From NCBI RefSeq assembly GCF_023073335.1, contig NZ_JADPJG010000011.1:1-64000 (forward strand): a stretch of DNA of 64,000 bases, given 5' to 3'. Shown piece after piece: positions 52,858 through 62,277 of the stretch. The DNA comes from Bradyrhizobium sp. 21 (lineage in GTDB: Bacteria; Pseudomonadota; Alphaproteobacteria; Rhizobiales; Xanthobacteraceae). The translations under genes were made by a program, and so were the position numbers. The notes beneath the pieces were generated by a model. It was given only the letters and a program-made list of their open reading frames with translations. It was not told the origin of the DNA and did not search any database. The stretch's first letter is position 1. Every line of letters begins with the position of its first letter.

Positions 52858-55065
52858 ATGGACCGACTTCTGATGGACTCTGCGCAAGCTGTTGAAGTTA
52901 AAGAAAAAGCCTCCGAAGCCGAAGGCCTGCCGGCGATCGCATCGAGCCCCGAGCGGTTCATCAATCGCGAGCTCTCCTGGCTGCATTTCAACCGCCGCGT
53001 CCTGGAGGAAGCGGTCAACGCCAGTCACCCCATGCTGGAGCGGGTGCGATTCCTGTCGATTTCAGCGAATAACCTCGACGAGTTCTTCATGGTCCGCGTC
53101 GCCGGCATCAAGGCCCAGGTGCGCGAGGGCATTGCCGAGCGCAGCCCCGACGGCCTGACGCCGTCCGAGCAGCTCGCGCTCATCAACCGGACCGTCTCGC
53201 AGCTTGCCTCCGACCAGCAGGCGATCTGGCGCGACCTTCGCAGCACGCTGGCCGACGAGGGCATCGTGCTCGTTGAGGGCAAGGACGTCACCAAGACGGA
53301 ACGAGCCTGGATCGAGGACTACTTCCTCAACAACGTGTTCCCGCTGCTGACGCCGCTCGCGATCGACCCGGCGCACCCGTTCCCGTTCATCCCGAGCCTC
53401 GGCTTCACTATGGCGCTCCAGCTGACGCGCGCCGCCGACGGCAAGCAGATGAACGCGCTGATCCGCATGCCCGGCAAGATCGACCGCTTCATCCGTCTGC
53501 CGGCCGACGGCAAGGTCGTCCGGCTGATCACGCTGGAACAGGCGACCGCCCTGTTCATCAACCGCCTGTTCCCCGGCTACAATCTCCACGGCCAGGGCGC
53601 CTTCCGCATCCTCCGGGATTCCGAGCTCGAAATCGAGGAAGAGGCCGAAGACCTCGTCCGCCTGTTCGAGACTGCGCTGAAGCGCCGCCGCCGCGGCTCG
53701 GTGATCCGACTTGAGATCGACGCCAAGATGCCGGAGCAGCTGCGCAGCTTCGTGCAGCATGCGCTGTCGGCCGCCGACGACGAGGTGTTCCTGGTCGACG
53801 GCGTACTGGCCATGAACGAGCTCTCGCAGCTCACCCGTCTCGACCGGCCCGATCTCGAATTCACCCCTTACGTGCCGCGCCATCCCGAGCGCGTGCGCGA
53901 GCACGGTGGCGACATCTTCGCCGCGATCCGGCAGAAGGACCTCGTCGTCCATCACCCCTACGAATCCTTCGACGTGGTGGTGCAGTTTCTCCAGCAGGCG
54001 ACGCGCGACCCGGATGTCGTCGCCATCAAGCAGACGCTCTACCGCACCTCCAGCAACTCGCCGATCGTGCGCGCGCTGGTGGAAGCCGCCGAGGCCGGCA
54101 AATCCGTCACCGCGCTGATCGAGCTGAAGGCGCGCTTCGACGAGGAGGCCAATATCCGCTGGGCGCGCGACCTCGAACGCGCCGGCGTCCAGGTCGTCTA
54201 CGGCTTCCTCGAACTCAAGACGCACGCAAAACTCTCGATGGTGGTGCGCCGCGAGGGCGGCGGCCTCACCACCTATGTCCACACCGGCACCGGCAACTAC
54301 CACCCGGTGACGGCGCGTATCTACACCGACCTCTCCTACTTCACCTCGGAGCCGACCATCGGCCGCGACGCTGCGCGCGTGTTCAACTTCATCACCGGCT
54401 ATGCAGCGCCGAGCGATCTGGAAAAGATGGCGGTGTCGCCGCTGACCCTGCGCAAGCGCATTATCGAGCACATCCAGGGCGAGACCGCGCATGCGCGGCA
54501 CGGCCGACCCGGTGCGGTCTGGATGAAGATGAATGCACTGGTCGATCCCGACATCATCGACGCGCTCTACGAGGCCTCACAGGCCGGCGTGCAGGTCGAA
54601 CTCGTGGTGCGCGGCATCTGCTGCCTGCGGCCCGGCATTCCCGGCCTGTCGGAGAACATCCGCGTCAAGTCGATCATCGGACGCTTCCTGGAACACGGCC
54701 GAATCTACTGCTTCGGCATGGGCCAGGGCCTGCCGAGCGCCAAAGCGGCTGTGTATATCTCCTCGGCCGACATGATGCCGCGCAACCTCGACCGCCGCGT
54801 CGAGGTGCTCTGTCCGCTGCAAAATCCCACGGTGCATCAGCAGGTTCTCGAACAGATCATGGTCGCGAATCTCAAGGACAATGAACAGAGCTGGCAATTG
54901 TTGCCGGACGGGTCCTCAACGCGTATGAAGACCGCGAAGGGCGAGGAGCCTTTCAACGTCCACAACTACTTCATGACAAATCCGAGTCTGTCTGGCCGTG
55001 GTAAGTCGCTCAAGGAATCCTCGCCGCGCCGCCTCACGCGCCGTAATGAACGTCATCAATCCTGA
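52858..55065 (+). CDS. ppk: polyphosphate kinase
   Basis: Makes polyphosphate from ATP; 735 residues, class PPK1. [18 protein letters not shown] near the start, [38 protein letters not shown] (catalytic His), and [32 protein letters not shown] are the diagnostic regions. Cytoplasmic/peripheral. It starts at the first ATG, 52858, with a second ATG five codons later. A Pho box precedes it and ppx follows 15 bp later, so the two enzymes of polyphosphate turnover are coupled. Confidence 0.97.
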   Translation: MDRLLMDSAQAVEVKEKASEAEGLPAIASSPERFINRELSWLHFNRRVLEEAVNASHPMLERVRFLSISANNLDEFFMVRVAGIKAQVREGIAERSPDGLTPSEQLALINRTVSQLASDQQAIWRDLRSTLADEGIVLVEGKDVTKTERAWIEDYFLNNVFPLLTPLAIDPAHPFPFIPSLGFTMALQLTRAADGKQMNALIRMPGKIDRFIRLPADGKVVRLITLEQATALFINRLFPGYNLHGQGAFRILRDSELEIEEEAEDLVRLFETALKRRRRGSVIRLEIDAKMPEQLRSFVQHALSAADDEVFLVDGVLAMNELSQLTRLDRPDLEFTPYVPRHPERVREHGGDIFAAIRQKDLVVHHPYESFDVVVQFLQQATRDPDVVAIKQTLYRTSSNSPIVRALVEAAEAGKSVTALIELKARFDEEANIRWARDLERAGVQVVYGFLELKTHAKLSMVVRREGGGLTTYVHTGTGNYHPVTARIYTDLSYFTSEPTIGRDAARVFNFITGYAAPSDLEKMAVSPLTLRKRIIEHIQGETAHARHGRPGAVWMKMNALVDPDIIDALYEASQAGVQVELVVRGICCLRPGIPGLSENIRVKSIIGRFLEHGRIYCFGMGQGLPSAKAAVYISSADMMPRNLDRRVEVLCPLQNPTVHQQVLEQIMVANLKDNEQSWQLLPDGSSTRMKTAKGEEPFNVHNYFMTNPSLSGRGKSLKESSPRRLTRRNERHQS

Positions 55066-55080
55066 TCCAGGATCTTCGAC

Positions 55081-56583
55081 GTGAAGCGGCCGCGCAAGCG
55101 CGGCTCGAGCGTCGCGGTCATCGATATCGGCTCCAATTCGGTCCGTCTCGTCGTCTACGAGGGACTGACGCGGAGCCTCATTCCGATCTTCAACGAGAAG
55201 ACGCTGTGCGGCCTCGGGCGCGAGGTGCAGAGCACGGGCCTGCTCGCGCCCGACGCAGTCGACAAGGCGCTGACCTCGCTGCAGCGGTTTCGCGCGCTGT
55301 GCCGGGTGATGCAGGTCGGACGGGTGTTTGCGATCGCGACCGCCGCCTGCCGCGACGCCTCCAACGGCGCCGACTTCATCGCGAAAGCCGAGCGCATCTG
55401 CGCGGTGAAGATCGAGATCCTGTCGGGCCCGCGCGAGGCGCGGCTGTCGGCGCTCGGCGTGATCTCGGGCATCCATCACCCCGACGGCGTCGTCGGCGAC
55501 CTCGGCGGCGGCTCGCTCGAACTGATCGACGTGCGCAAGAACAGCGTGCGCAGCGGCGTGACGCTGCCGCTCGGAGGCCTCGCGCTCCAGGACCTCGCGC
55601 ATAAATCGCTCAAACGCGCCGACCGCATCGTGCGCGAGGCGATCGACGAGGTGCCGCAACTCACCGCCGGCCGCGGCCGCAGCTTCTACGCCGTCGGCGG
55701 CACCTGGCGTGCGCTGGCGCGCATCCACATCATCCAGAGCGGCTATCCGCTCCAGGTGATGCACGGCTATTCGATTACGGCCGCCGAGGCGCTCGACTTT
55801 TCGCGGCGCCTGCGCCGGCTCGCGGCCGCCGACATGCTCGCCGACATCGAGATCGTCGCCGACGCCCGGCGCCCGCTCCTCACCTACGCCGCACTGGTGC
55901 TCGAGCACATCATCCGCGTGGCGAAGCCCAAGACCATCGTGTTCTCGACCTTCGGCGTGCGCGAGGGCCTGCTGCACGAAAAGCTGTCGGAGTCCGAACG
56001 CAACAAGGACGGACTGATCTGCGCGGCCGAGGAGCTGAACCAGCTACTGTCGCGTTCGGCCAAGCACGCGCGCGAGCTGATCGCCTGGACCGACCGCCTC
56101 GCGCGCGTGGTGAAGCTGCGTGAGACCGCGGAGGACCGCCGCCTGCGCCACGCCGCATGCCTGCTGTCCGACATCGGCTGGCGCGTCCATCCCGATCATC
56201 GCGGCGAGCAGACGCTCAGCCTCGTCGTCAACGGCAATTTCGGCGCGATCACCCACACCGAGCGCGCCTTCGTCGGCCTGTCCGTGTTCTATCGCTATGC
56301 GGGGCTGAGCGAAGAGAACCAGCCGCCGGTCAACATGCAGGAACTGCTGACGCCGGCGCAGCTCGAACGCGCCCGCCTCTTGGGCGCGGCCTTCCGCGTC
56401 GCGCATCTGATCTCGGCGGCGCGTCCGGGCGTCTTGCCCGCCACGCATTTCCGCAGTCTGGGCCGCAAGCTGATGCTGGTGTTCGAGCACCGCCTCGGCG
56501 ATCTCGTCGCGGACCGCGTCGGCAGTCGCTTCCGCGCACTCGCCCGGTTGATCAACCGTGCCGGCTCGATCGTGCGGCGGTAG
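55081..56583 (+). CDS. ppx: exopolyphosphatase (Ppx/GppA family)
   Basis: Hydrolyses polyphosphate from its ends; 500 residues. VAVIDIGSNSVRLVVYE is the first phosphate-binding loop, GVVGDLGGGSLELIDV the second, in the ASKHA fold. A C-terminal HD-like region (LLSDIGWRVHPDH) follows. The start is GTG at 55081. The gene follows ppk directly and ends 39 bp before the convergent YjbE gene. Confidence 0.95.
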   Translation: MKRPRKRGSSVAVIDIGSNSVRLVVYEGLTRSLIPIFNEKTLCGLGREVQSTGLLAPDAVDKALTSLQRFRALCRVMQVGRVFAIATAACRDASNGADFIAKAERICAVKIEILSGPREARLSALGVISGIHHPDGVVGDLGGGSLELIDVRKNSVRSGVTLPLGGLALQDLAHKSLKRADRIVREAIDEVPQLTAGRGRSFYAVGGTWRALARIHIIQSGYPLQVMHGYSITAAEALDFSRRLRRLAAADMLADIEIVADARRPLLTYAALVLEHIIRVAKPKTIVFSTFGVREGLLHEKLSESERNKDGLICAAEELNQLLSRSAKHARELIAWTDRLARVVKLRETAEDRRLRHAACLLSDIGWRVHPDHRGEQTLSLVVNGNFGAITHTERAFVGLSVFYRYAGLSEENQPPVNMQELLTPAQLERARLLGAAFRVAHLISAARPGVLPATHFRSLGRKLMLVFEHRLGDLVADRVGSRFRALARLINRAGSIVRR

Positions 56584-56597
56584 ACAATTATCCGCCA

Positions 56598-56640
56598 AAG
56601 CCTTCTACTCGGCAGAAGCCTTCTACTCGGCAGAAGCCTT
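56598..56640. repeat. 18-bp tandem duplication at the 3' end of the YjbE gene
   Basis: aagccttctactcggcag occurs twice in a row and is followed by a third partial copy (aagcctt). Both full copies contain the TAG on the minus strand, so the duplicated stop sits 18 bp downstream. Confidence 0.92.
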
Positions 56641-57483
56641 GGCGTGGCGCTCGGACGTCTCGAGCGCGGCCGCGCTGAGGCTGCGCCGGCGCCAGATCGT
56701 GCCGACCGCCAGCACAACCACGACGCCGAGAGCGGCGCACAGATATTCGCCGCCTCCGCCGCCATGGGCGAATTGCGGCGGGATGCGCAACGCGCCGAGC
56801 ATGGTGTCCAGCGAGGCGCCGAACGGACCGTCGAACAGCGTGTGCAGCCGGGGCGCGATGCCGGGATCGGTCGCGATCACCTCGCCCGCGATCCAGCCGA
56901 GCAGCGCAGCACCAGCCCACACCAGAACCGGCAGCTTTGCGAGCAGCGCCATGATCAGCGCCGCACCGGCGACGATCAGCGGCACGCTGATGGCAAGACC
57001 GAGCACCAGCAAGGGCACGCTGCCATTGGCGGCGGCGGCGACCGCAATGACGTTGTCCAGACTCATGACGATGTCGGCGACGACGACGATCTGCACCGCC
57101 TGCCACAGATGCGAGGCCGACTCGACGCCGTCCTCGTCCTCCTGTTCCGGCACCAGCAGCTTCGCCGCGATCACGATCAGCGCAAGACCGCCGACGAGCT
57201 TGAGGTATGGCAGCTCCATCAGGCTCGCGACGATGCCCGTGAAGATGATCCGCAGCACCACGGCTGCGCCGGCACCGAGGATCATGCCCCAGAGCCGATG
57301 CCGCGGCTTGAGGCCGCGGCAGGCGAGCGCGATCACCAGCGCATTGTCGCCGGACAAAAGGATGTTGATCCAGATGATCTTGCCGACTGCAACCCAGAAG
57401 GTCGGTTCGGCCATCTCGACGCGGAACTGGGTGAAAAATGCCCCGATCGTAGCGGGATCGAAGATCTGCCAGAGCCAGTTCAC
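56623..57483 (-). CDS. TerC/YjbE family membrane protein
   Basis: A 286-residue polytopic protein of the TerC superfamily, YjbE branch. LLSGDNALVIALACRGLK and MSLDNVIAVAAAA are the two conserved Asp-Asn motifs in membrane helices thought to bind metal ions. A short acidic loop (EQEDEDG) separates the halves. GTG start at 57483. Metal (Mn2+ or other) handling is suggested for relatives. It is convergent with ppx. Confidence 0.88.
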   Translation of the reverse strand: MNWLWQIFDPATIGAFFTQFRVEMAEPTFWVAVGKIIWINILLSGDNALVIALACRGLKPRHRLWGMILGAGAAVVLRIIFTGIVASLMELPYLKLVGGLALIVIAAKLLVPEQEDEDGVESASHLWQAVQIVVVADIVMSLDNVIAVAAAANGSVPLLVLGLAISVPLIVAGAALIMALLAKLPVLVWAGAALLGWIAGEVIATDPGIAPRLHTLFDGPFGASLDTMLGALRIPPQFAHGGGGGEYLCAALGVVVVLAVGTIWRRRSLSAAALETSERHAKASAE

Positions 57484-57527
57484 AATACGTCCTTTCGCCC
57501 CGCGGCTTTAACTGACCGGCTGAAAGT

Positions 57528-57950
57528 TCAGCCGACGATCTCGTTGCCCGAGAAGAACTGGGCGATTTCGACCGCGGCAGTCTCCGGCGCATCCGAACCG
57601 TGCGCCGAATTCTCGCCGATCGACTTTGCGTAGAGCTTGCGGATGGTGCCGTCGGCCGCCTTGGCCGGATCGGTCGCGCCCATCGCGTCGCGATACTTGG
57701 CGACGGCGCCCTCGCCTTCCAGCACCTGGACGACCACGGGGCCCGAGGTCATGAATTCCACGAGCTCGCCGAAGAACGGCCGCGCCTTGTGGACCGCATA
57801 GAAGGTCTCGGCCTGTTCCTTGGTCATGCGGATGCGCTTCTGCGCGACGATGCGCAGGCCCGCCTTCTCGATCACGGCGTTAACCGCACCAGTCAGGTTA
57901 CGCGCGGTGGCGTCGGGCTTGATGATCGAGAAAGTGCGTTCGATGGCCAT
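57528..57950 (-). CDS. ndk: nucleoside diphosphate kinase
   Basis: Transfers phosphate from ATP to other NDPs; 140 residues, usual size. [13 protein letters not shown] opens the protein; the active-site His117 is in NSAHGSD. aaggacaag precedes the ATG at 57950. Cytoplasmic. It is followed by the YjbE gene, 44 bp away, in the same direction. Confidence 0.96.
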   Translation of the reverse strand: MAIERTFSIIKPDATARNLTGAVNAVIEKAGLRIVAQKRIRMTKEQAETFYAVHKARPFFGELVEFMTSGPVVVQVLEGEGAVAKYRDAMGATDPAKAADGTIRKLYAKSIGENSAHGSDAPETAAVEIAQFFSGNEIVG

Positions 57951-58263
57951 GATATCTTGTCCTTGGGAAGAAAGCGGTGGTTCGGAGTTGCCGGGCTTAT
58001 ATCGGCGCCGTCGCCGGACGGCAAGCGACCGCCGGAACGGCCCTCACAGGCGCTTCGCCGCAGGCGCACAGCTCCAATTCCAGCATGGATTACGACAATT
58101 TCACTCAGATGAACCCAGTCTGAAGCCCTTGTCAGGCTTCGGTTCAGCTTGTCCGGCGTAAGGTCGGGTCCATCGAAACCGAAGCCTGATGATCAGGCAG
58201 AGCGTTTCGGCGGCCTTTCCATCGGCGCGATAGCCCCGCGCCGGCAGTTTTGAGGAGATCACC
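57951..58263. other. intergenic region with hairpins
   Basis: No gene was seen. Two inverted repeats stand out: gaagcc-cttgtca-ggcttc (58122-58140) and gcctga-tga-tcaggc (58184-58198). They may be terminators or regulatory sites for the divergent ndk and the small secreted protein gene. Confidence 0.45.
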
Positions 58264-58530
58264 ATGTTGAGGAAACTTTCGCTTGCCGCGGTCGCCGCGG
58301 TTGCGCTGGGTGCCGCGCTGGCACCGACCTCCGCCTCCGCTCACTGGCATGGTGGCGGCTGGGGCTGGCACGGCGGCGGCGGTGGCTGGCATCGCGGCTA
58401 CGGCTGGGGTGGACCGCGCTTCTATGCCGGCGTCCCCGTCTCCTACGGTTATGGCGGCGGCTGCTATGTACGCCGGCTGGTCCCGACCCCTTGGGGACCC
58501 CGCTGGCGCCTGATCAACCGCTGCTATTGA
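58264..58530 (+). CDS. small secreted Gly/His/Trp-rich protein
   Basis: The 88-residue precursor has a signal peptide (LRKLSLAAVAAVALGAALAPTSASA) and a mature part rich in GWHGGGG, ending CYVRRLVPTPWGPRWRLINRCY, with two Cys that could pair. Such proteins are common in Bradyrhizobium and of unknown function; the His/Gly content suggests metal binding, untested. A gaggag ribosome site precedes the ATG. It is followed by a 14-bp tandem array and a hairpin. Confidence 0.88.
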   Translation: MLRKLSLAAVAAVALGAALAPTSASAHWHGGGWGWHGGGGGWHRGYGWGGPRFYAGVPVSYGYGGGCYVRRLVPTPWGPRWRLINRCY

Positions 58531-58536
58531 GCCCGA

Positions 58537-58606
58537 CAGCACCTTTCCAACAGCACCTTTCCAACAGCACCTTTCCAACAGCACCTTTCCAACAGCACCT
58601 TTCCAA
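58537..58606 (+). repeat. five perfect 14-bp tandem repeats
   Basis: The unit cagcacctttccaa occurs five times without a mismatch, starting 6 bp after the stop codon of the secreted protein gene. Further diverged copies (tgtcttggg type) follow after the terminator. Copy number is likely to vary between strains. Confidence 0.97.
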
Positions 58607-58640
58607 GGGTACCTGAGCCCCCCAAGGTACCTTCCAAGCG

Positions 58641-58672
58641 AAGCCCCGGCGTTCCCCTGCGCCGGGGCTTTG
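58641..58672 (+). terminator. factor-independent terminator
   Basis: aagccccggcg and cgccggggctt form an 11-bp stem, loop of 8, followed by a short T-rich tract. It ends the transcript of the gene at 58264-58530. Confidence 0.8.
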
Positions 58673-58849
58673 TCTTGGCTTTTGGGCGTTGTCTTGGGCT
58701 TTGTCTTGGGCGTCGTCTTTGGACGAGGACATTGCGCGGCCTCATACAATTTTTGCTAGAATGCAGGGCAATCTCCGCGAGTGGCGAAACCATTTGGGGG
58801 GCCAAGGACTTGGTACCGTGTCGCTCCCTTGAGAACACGGAACCCTACG

Positions 58850-59023
58850 ATGGCGGGCCTTTTTGCCAGTGACAGCGAACAGATCGACCGGCGCACCAGC
58901 CGCTCGATTTGCGATGCTGTGGGCGAGCGGCTCCAGCAGAGCCTGCGCCCCGAACCCCGGCTCCCGACCCATCTCGAACAGCTTATGGACGAGCTGAAGC
59001 AGCGCGACCGCGATTCGCACTGA
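58850..59023 (+). CDS. small acidic protein, NepR-like pattern uncertain
   Basis: The 57-residue protein MAGLFASDSEQIDRRTSRS... contains AVGERLQQSLRPEPRLPTHLEQLMDELKQRD. Its shape (short helix, Pro, helix) is loosely like NepR anti-sigma proteins, but the key residues cannot be confirmed by eye. ATG at 58850; an upstream ATG at 58781 is less likely. It is 58 bp before the ABC-F gene. Confidence 0.5.
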   Translation: MAGLFASDSEQIDRRTSRSICDAVGERLQQSLRPEPRLPTHLEQLMDELKQRDRDSH

Positions 59024-59081
59024 CATAAGGGGTCACGGAAAAACGGGTTGCGTTCGGCGCGCCTTGCGGTGACAAGGCCGC

Positions 59082-60944
59082 ATGCTGTCCATCAACGACC
59101 TCTCCATCCGCCTCGCCGGACGCCTTCTGATTGACCAGGGCTCCGTGCAGATCACGCCCGGCGCGCGCGTCGGCATGGTCGGTCGCAACGGCACCGGCAA
59201 ATCGACCTTGTTCAAGGTAATCCGGGGCGAGCTCGCGGCCGAGCACGGCACGGTGACCCTGCCGCCGCGGTGGCGCGTCGGCAGCTTGGCGCAGGAAGCC
59301 CCGAACGGCCCCGAAAGCCTGATCTCGGTCGTGCTCAAGGCCGATCTCGAACGCGACGCCCTGCTCACCGAGGCCGAGAGCGCGACCGACCCGCACCGTA
59401 TCGCCGAGATCCAGACCCGGCTGGTCGACATCGACGCGCATTCGGCACCGAGCCGTGCCGCCGCGATCCTCTCCGGCCTCGGCTTTTCCGCCACCGACCA
59501 GCTCCGCCCCTGCGCCGAATTCTCCGGCGGCTGGCGCATGCGCGTCGCGCTTGCCGCCACGCTGTTCGCCGCCCCTGACCTGCTGCTGCTCGACGAGCCC
59601 ACGAACTATCTCGACCTCGAAGGCACGCTGTGGCTGGAGGATCACCTCGCGCATTATCCGCGCACCGTGATCGTGATCAGCCATGACCGCGACCTGCTGG
59701 AAAGCTCGGTCGACCAGATCCTGCATCTGGAGCGCGGCAAGCTCACGCTCTACAAAGGCACCTATTCCTCCTTCGAGGAGCAGCGTGCCGCACGCGAGCT
59801 GCTCGACGCCAAGCAGGTCAAGCGCCAGGAAGCCGAACGCGCACACCTGCAAGCCTTCGTCGACCGCTTCAAGGCCAAGGCCTCCAAGGCGCGCCAGGCC
59901 CAATCCCGCGTCAAGATGCTGGAACGGCTGAAACCGATCAGGGCGCTGGTCACCCAGGACGTTCGCGAGATTACATTTCCAGCGCCGGAAAAAATCCTGT
60001 CGCCGCCGATCATCGCCGTCGACAACGCCACGGTCGGCTACGATCCGAACACGCCCGTGCTCAACCGCGTCACCTTGCGCGTCGACAACGACGACCGCAT
60101 CGCGCTCCTCGGCTCCAACGGCAACGGCAAGTCGACGCTGGTGAAGCTGCTCGCCGGAAGGCTGGCGCCGTTCTCCGGCAAGGTGACCCGCGCCGACAAG
60201 CTGTCGATCGCCTATTTCGCCCAGCACCAGCTCGACGAATTGAACGAGGATGCCTCAACCTACGACCACGTCCGCAAGCTGATGGGCGATGCGCCCGAGG
60301 CAAAGGTGCGGGCGCGCGCCGGCGCGATCGGCTTCTCCGGTAAGGCCGCCGACACCAAGGTTGCAAAACTGTCGGGCGGCGAGAAGGCGCGGCTGCTGCT
60401 GGGCCTTGCGACCTTCTTCGGCCCCAACATGATCATCCTGGACGAACCGACCAACCATCTCGACATCGACAGCCGCGCCGCGCTTGCGGAGGCGATCAAC
60501 GAATTTCCCGGCGCCGTCATCATGGTTTCGCACGACCGCTATCTGATCGAGTCCTGCGCCGACCAGCTCTGGATCGTCGCCGACCGCACGGTGACCAATT
60601 ACGACGGCGACCTCGACGAATACCGCCGCCTGGTGCTGTCGTCACGCAATGCGGAACCCCCTCCGCGCGAGCGCAGCGCCCCGAGCGAAAAGCCGCAGCG
60701 CCCGAAGTCGGATAATCGCGGCCCGCTGAAGAAGCGCATCGCGGAAGCCGAGAGCGAGATCGCCCGCGTCACCGACATCATCGCCAAGATCGACACCGCG
60801 CTCGCTTTGCCCGACATTTTCACCCGCGACCCCAGGCAGGCCGCGCAATTGTCGAAGGCGCGCGCGAATGCCGCCGGGGCGCTGGCGCGCGCCGAGGAGC
60901 AATGGCTCGAGGCGAGCACGCAGTTTGACGAGGCGGCGGGCTGA
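59082..60944 (+). CDS. ABC-F family ATPase
   Basis: A 620-residue soluble ATPase with two ABC domains and no membrane part, so it works on the ribosome rather than in transport. Walker A motifs GRNGTGKST (~34) and GSNGNGKST (~345), signature FSGGWRM and LSGGEKAR, Walker B LLLLDEPTNYLD and IILDEPTNHLD. A coiled-coil C-terminal region (about 550-620) is of the Uup/YheS kind. It could resolve stalled translation. The ATG at 59082 was chosen. Confidence 0.95.
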   Translation: MLSINDLSIRLAGRLLIDQGSVQITPGARVGMVGRNGTGKSTLFKVIRGELAAEHGTVTLPPRWRVGSLAQEAPNGPESLISVVLKADLERDALLTEAESATDPHRIAEIQTRLVDIDAHSAPSRAAAILSGLGFSATDQLRPCAEFSGGWRMRVALAATLFAAPDLLLLDEPTNYLDLEGTLWLEDHLAHYPRTVIVISHDRDLLESSVDQILHLERGKLTLYKGTYSSFEEQRAARELLDAKQVKRQEAERAHLQAFVDRFKAKASKARQAQSRVKMLERLKPIRALVTQDVREITFPAPEKILSPPIIAVDNATVGYDPNTPVLNRVTLRVDNDDRIALLGSNGNGKSTLVKLLAGRLAPFSGKVTRADKLSIAYFAQHQLDELNEDASTYDHVRKLMGDAPEAKVRARAGAIGFSGKAADTKVAKLSGGEKARLLLGLATFFGPNMIILDEPTNHLDIDSRAALAEAINEFPGAVIMVSHDRYLIESCADQLWIVADRTVTNYDGDLDEYRRLVLSSRNAEPPPRERSAPSEKPQRPKSDNRGPLKKRIAEAESEIARVTDIIAKIDTALALPDIFTRDPRQAAQLSKARANAAGALARAEEQWLEASTQFDEAAG

Positions 60945-61048
60945 CAATTCTCGCCGCGCCGCTGCAGGGTTCCATCAAATAGCAAAGCCAAACGGCTTGC
61001 GGATCGCTTCGGCATCGGCGAGCTTGGTGCTGCTGCGGAGGAACGCGG

Positions 61049-62176
61049 ATGCCGGTCGATTTTGAACAGAGGCGAGACGCGCTTGTCGGCGTGATCTACG
61101 ACGCCGTGCTCGACCCCTCGCTCTGGAGCGCTGCACTGGAAGGTATCGCAGATATCACCCACAGCGCAGCCGCCCTGATCCACGGCTACCGCGTCGATCG
61201 CGAAATGTACACGTTCCACGAACTCGGCCGGATCGATCCAGAGTGCAAGCGTCGCCACGAACTCTTTCACGTGACCAATCCGTGGATGCGGTCGAGCCGT
61301 TTCCCGGCGGGCAGGATGGTGCATTCCGATGACCTGATCGGGCTATCCCAACTCAAGCGCACCGCCTTCTACGACGACGTCCTGCGGCCGCAAGACCTCG
61401 CGCACGGCCTCATCGTCAACGTGGTGAGCCGTCCGGAATTCCAGGTCTCGCTCAACGTCGAACGCAGCGAGAAGAGCGGACCGTTCAGTGAACGTGACGC
61501 CGCGATCTTGAATTCACTGCTGCCGCATCTGCGCCGCGCCAGCGAGCTGCGATTGCGCATGCTCGACTACCGCGAGGCCGCACAGGCAGAGCGTGACGCG
61601 CTCGACGCATTGTCGACCGGAATCATCACTTTCGATGCCGGCCAGCGCGTGCTGTTCGCAAATTCTGCGGCCCGAACGCGGGCCGTAGAACTTTCGCTCC
61701 AGCTCCGCGCCGGCTGCGACCCGTCAGGCCCGCCAGCAGTCGTGAACGCCATCCGCGCGCTCCTCGCGGACACCGTCGGCAGCGGCGCCGTGGGAACGTG
61801 CCGGCTGCCACGGCCGAACGGCGGTGACATCGGCATCACCGTGACGCCCGTGCAAGGCCGCGCGTTCGATCACCCGTCGCACCACACAACCGCGAGCCCC
61901 GTCGCGATCGCACTCCTGGTCGACATATCGCGCAACGGCGAGGCTGCGAGCGCGCTGCTGGCGGCCCGCCACGGCCTGACGGCGGCCGAATTGCGGGTGG
62001 CGAACACGCTCGCGCAGACCGGCGGCATGCGGGCGGCTGCGGCCAAACTTGGCGTCAGTGCCAACACGCTCAAATCCCATACCAAGCGGATTTACGCCAA
62101 GATCGGGATCCGCGGCCACGCCGAGCTGGTGCAGTCGGTTGCCCAAATCGCCCAGACGCTCGATCCCTCCGTGTAA
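61049..62176 (+). CDS. LuxR-type HTH regulator
   Basis: A 375-residue cytoplasmic regulator with a sensor region of about 290 residues and a C-terminal LuxR-type HTH (GLTAAELRVANTLAQTGGMRAAAAKLGVSANTLKSHTKRIYAKIGIRGHAELVQ). No autoinducer-binding domain is clear; the middle (ALSTGIITFDAGQRVLFANSAA) looks like a PAS strand pattern. A cggagg ribosome site precedes the ATG. It precedes the Bug gene and may control it. Confidence 0.88.
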   Translation: MPVDFEQRRDALVGVIYDAVLDPSLWSAALEGIADITHSAAALIHGYRVDREMYTFHELGRIDPECKRRHELFHVTNPWMRSSRFPAGRMVHSDDLIGLSQLKRTAFYDDVLRPQDLAHGLIVNVVSRPEFQVSLNVERSEKSGPFSERDAAILNSLLPHLRRASELRLRMLDYREAAQAERDALDALSTGIITFDAGQRVLFANSAARTRAVELSLQLRAGCDPSGPPAVVNAIRALLADTVGSGAVGTCRLPRPNGGDIGITVTPVQGRAFDHPSHHTTASPVAIALLVDISRNGEAASALLAARHGLTAAELRVANTLAQTGGMRAAAAKLGVSANTLKSHTKRIYAKIGIRGHAELVQSVAQIAQTLDPSV

Positions 62177-62277
62177 CGTCCGCGCGTCCCGCGCACGGCG
62201 TCCGTCATCACCCCATGGGGTGATGACCAGCGATCGGCCTGCGCAGATGATCCGCCGTGCAATACTGGAGACCACGC

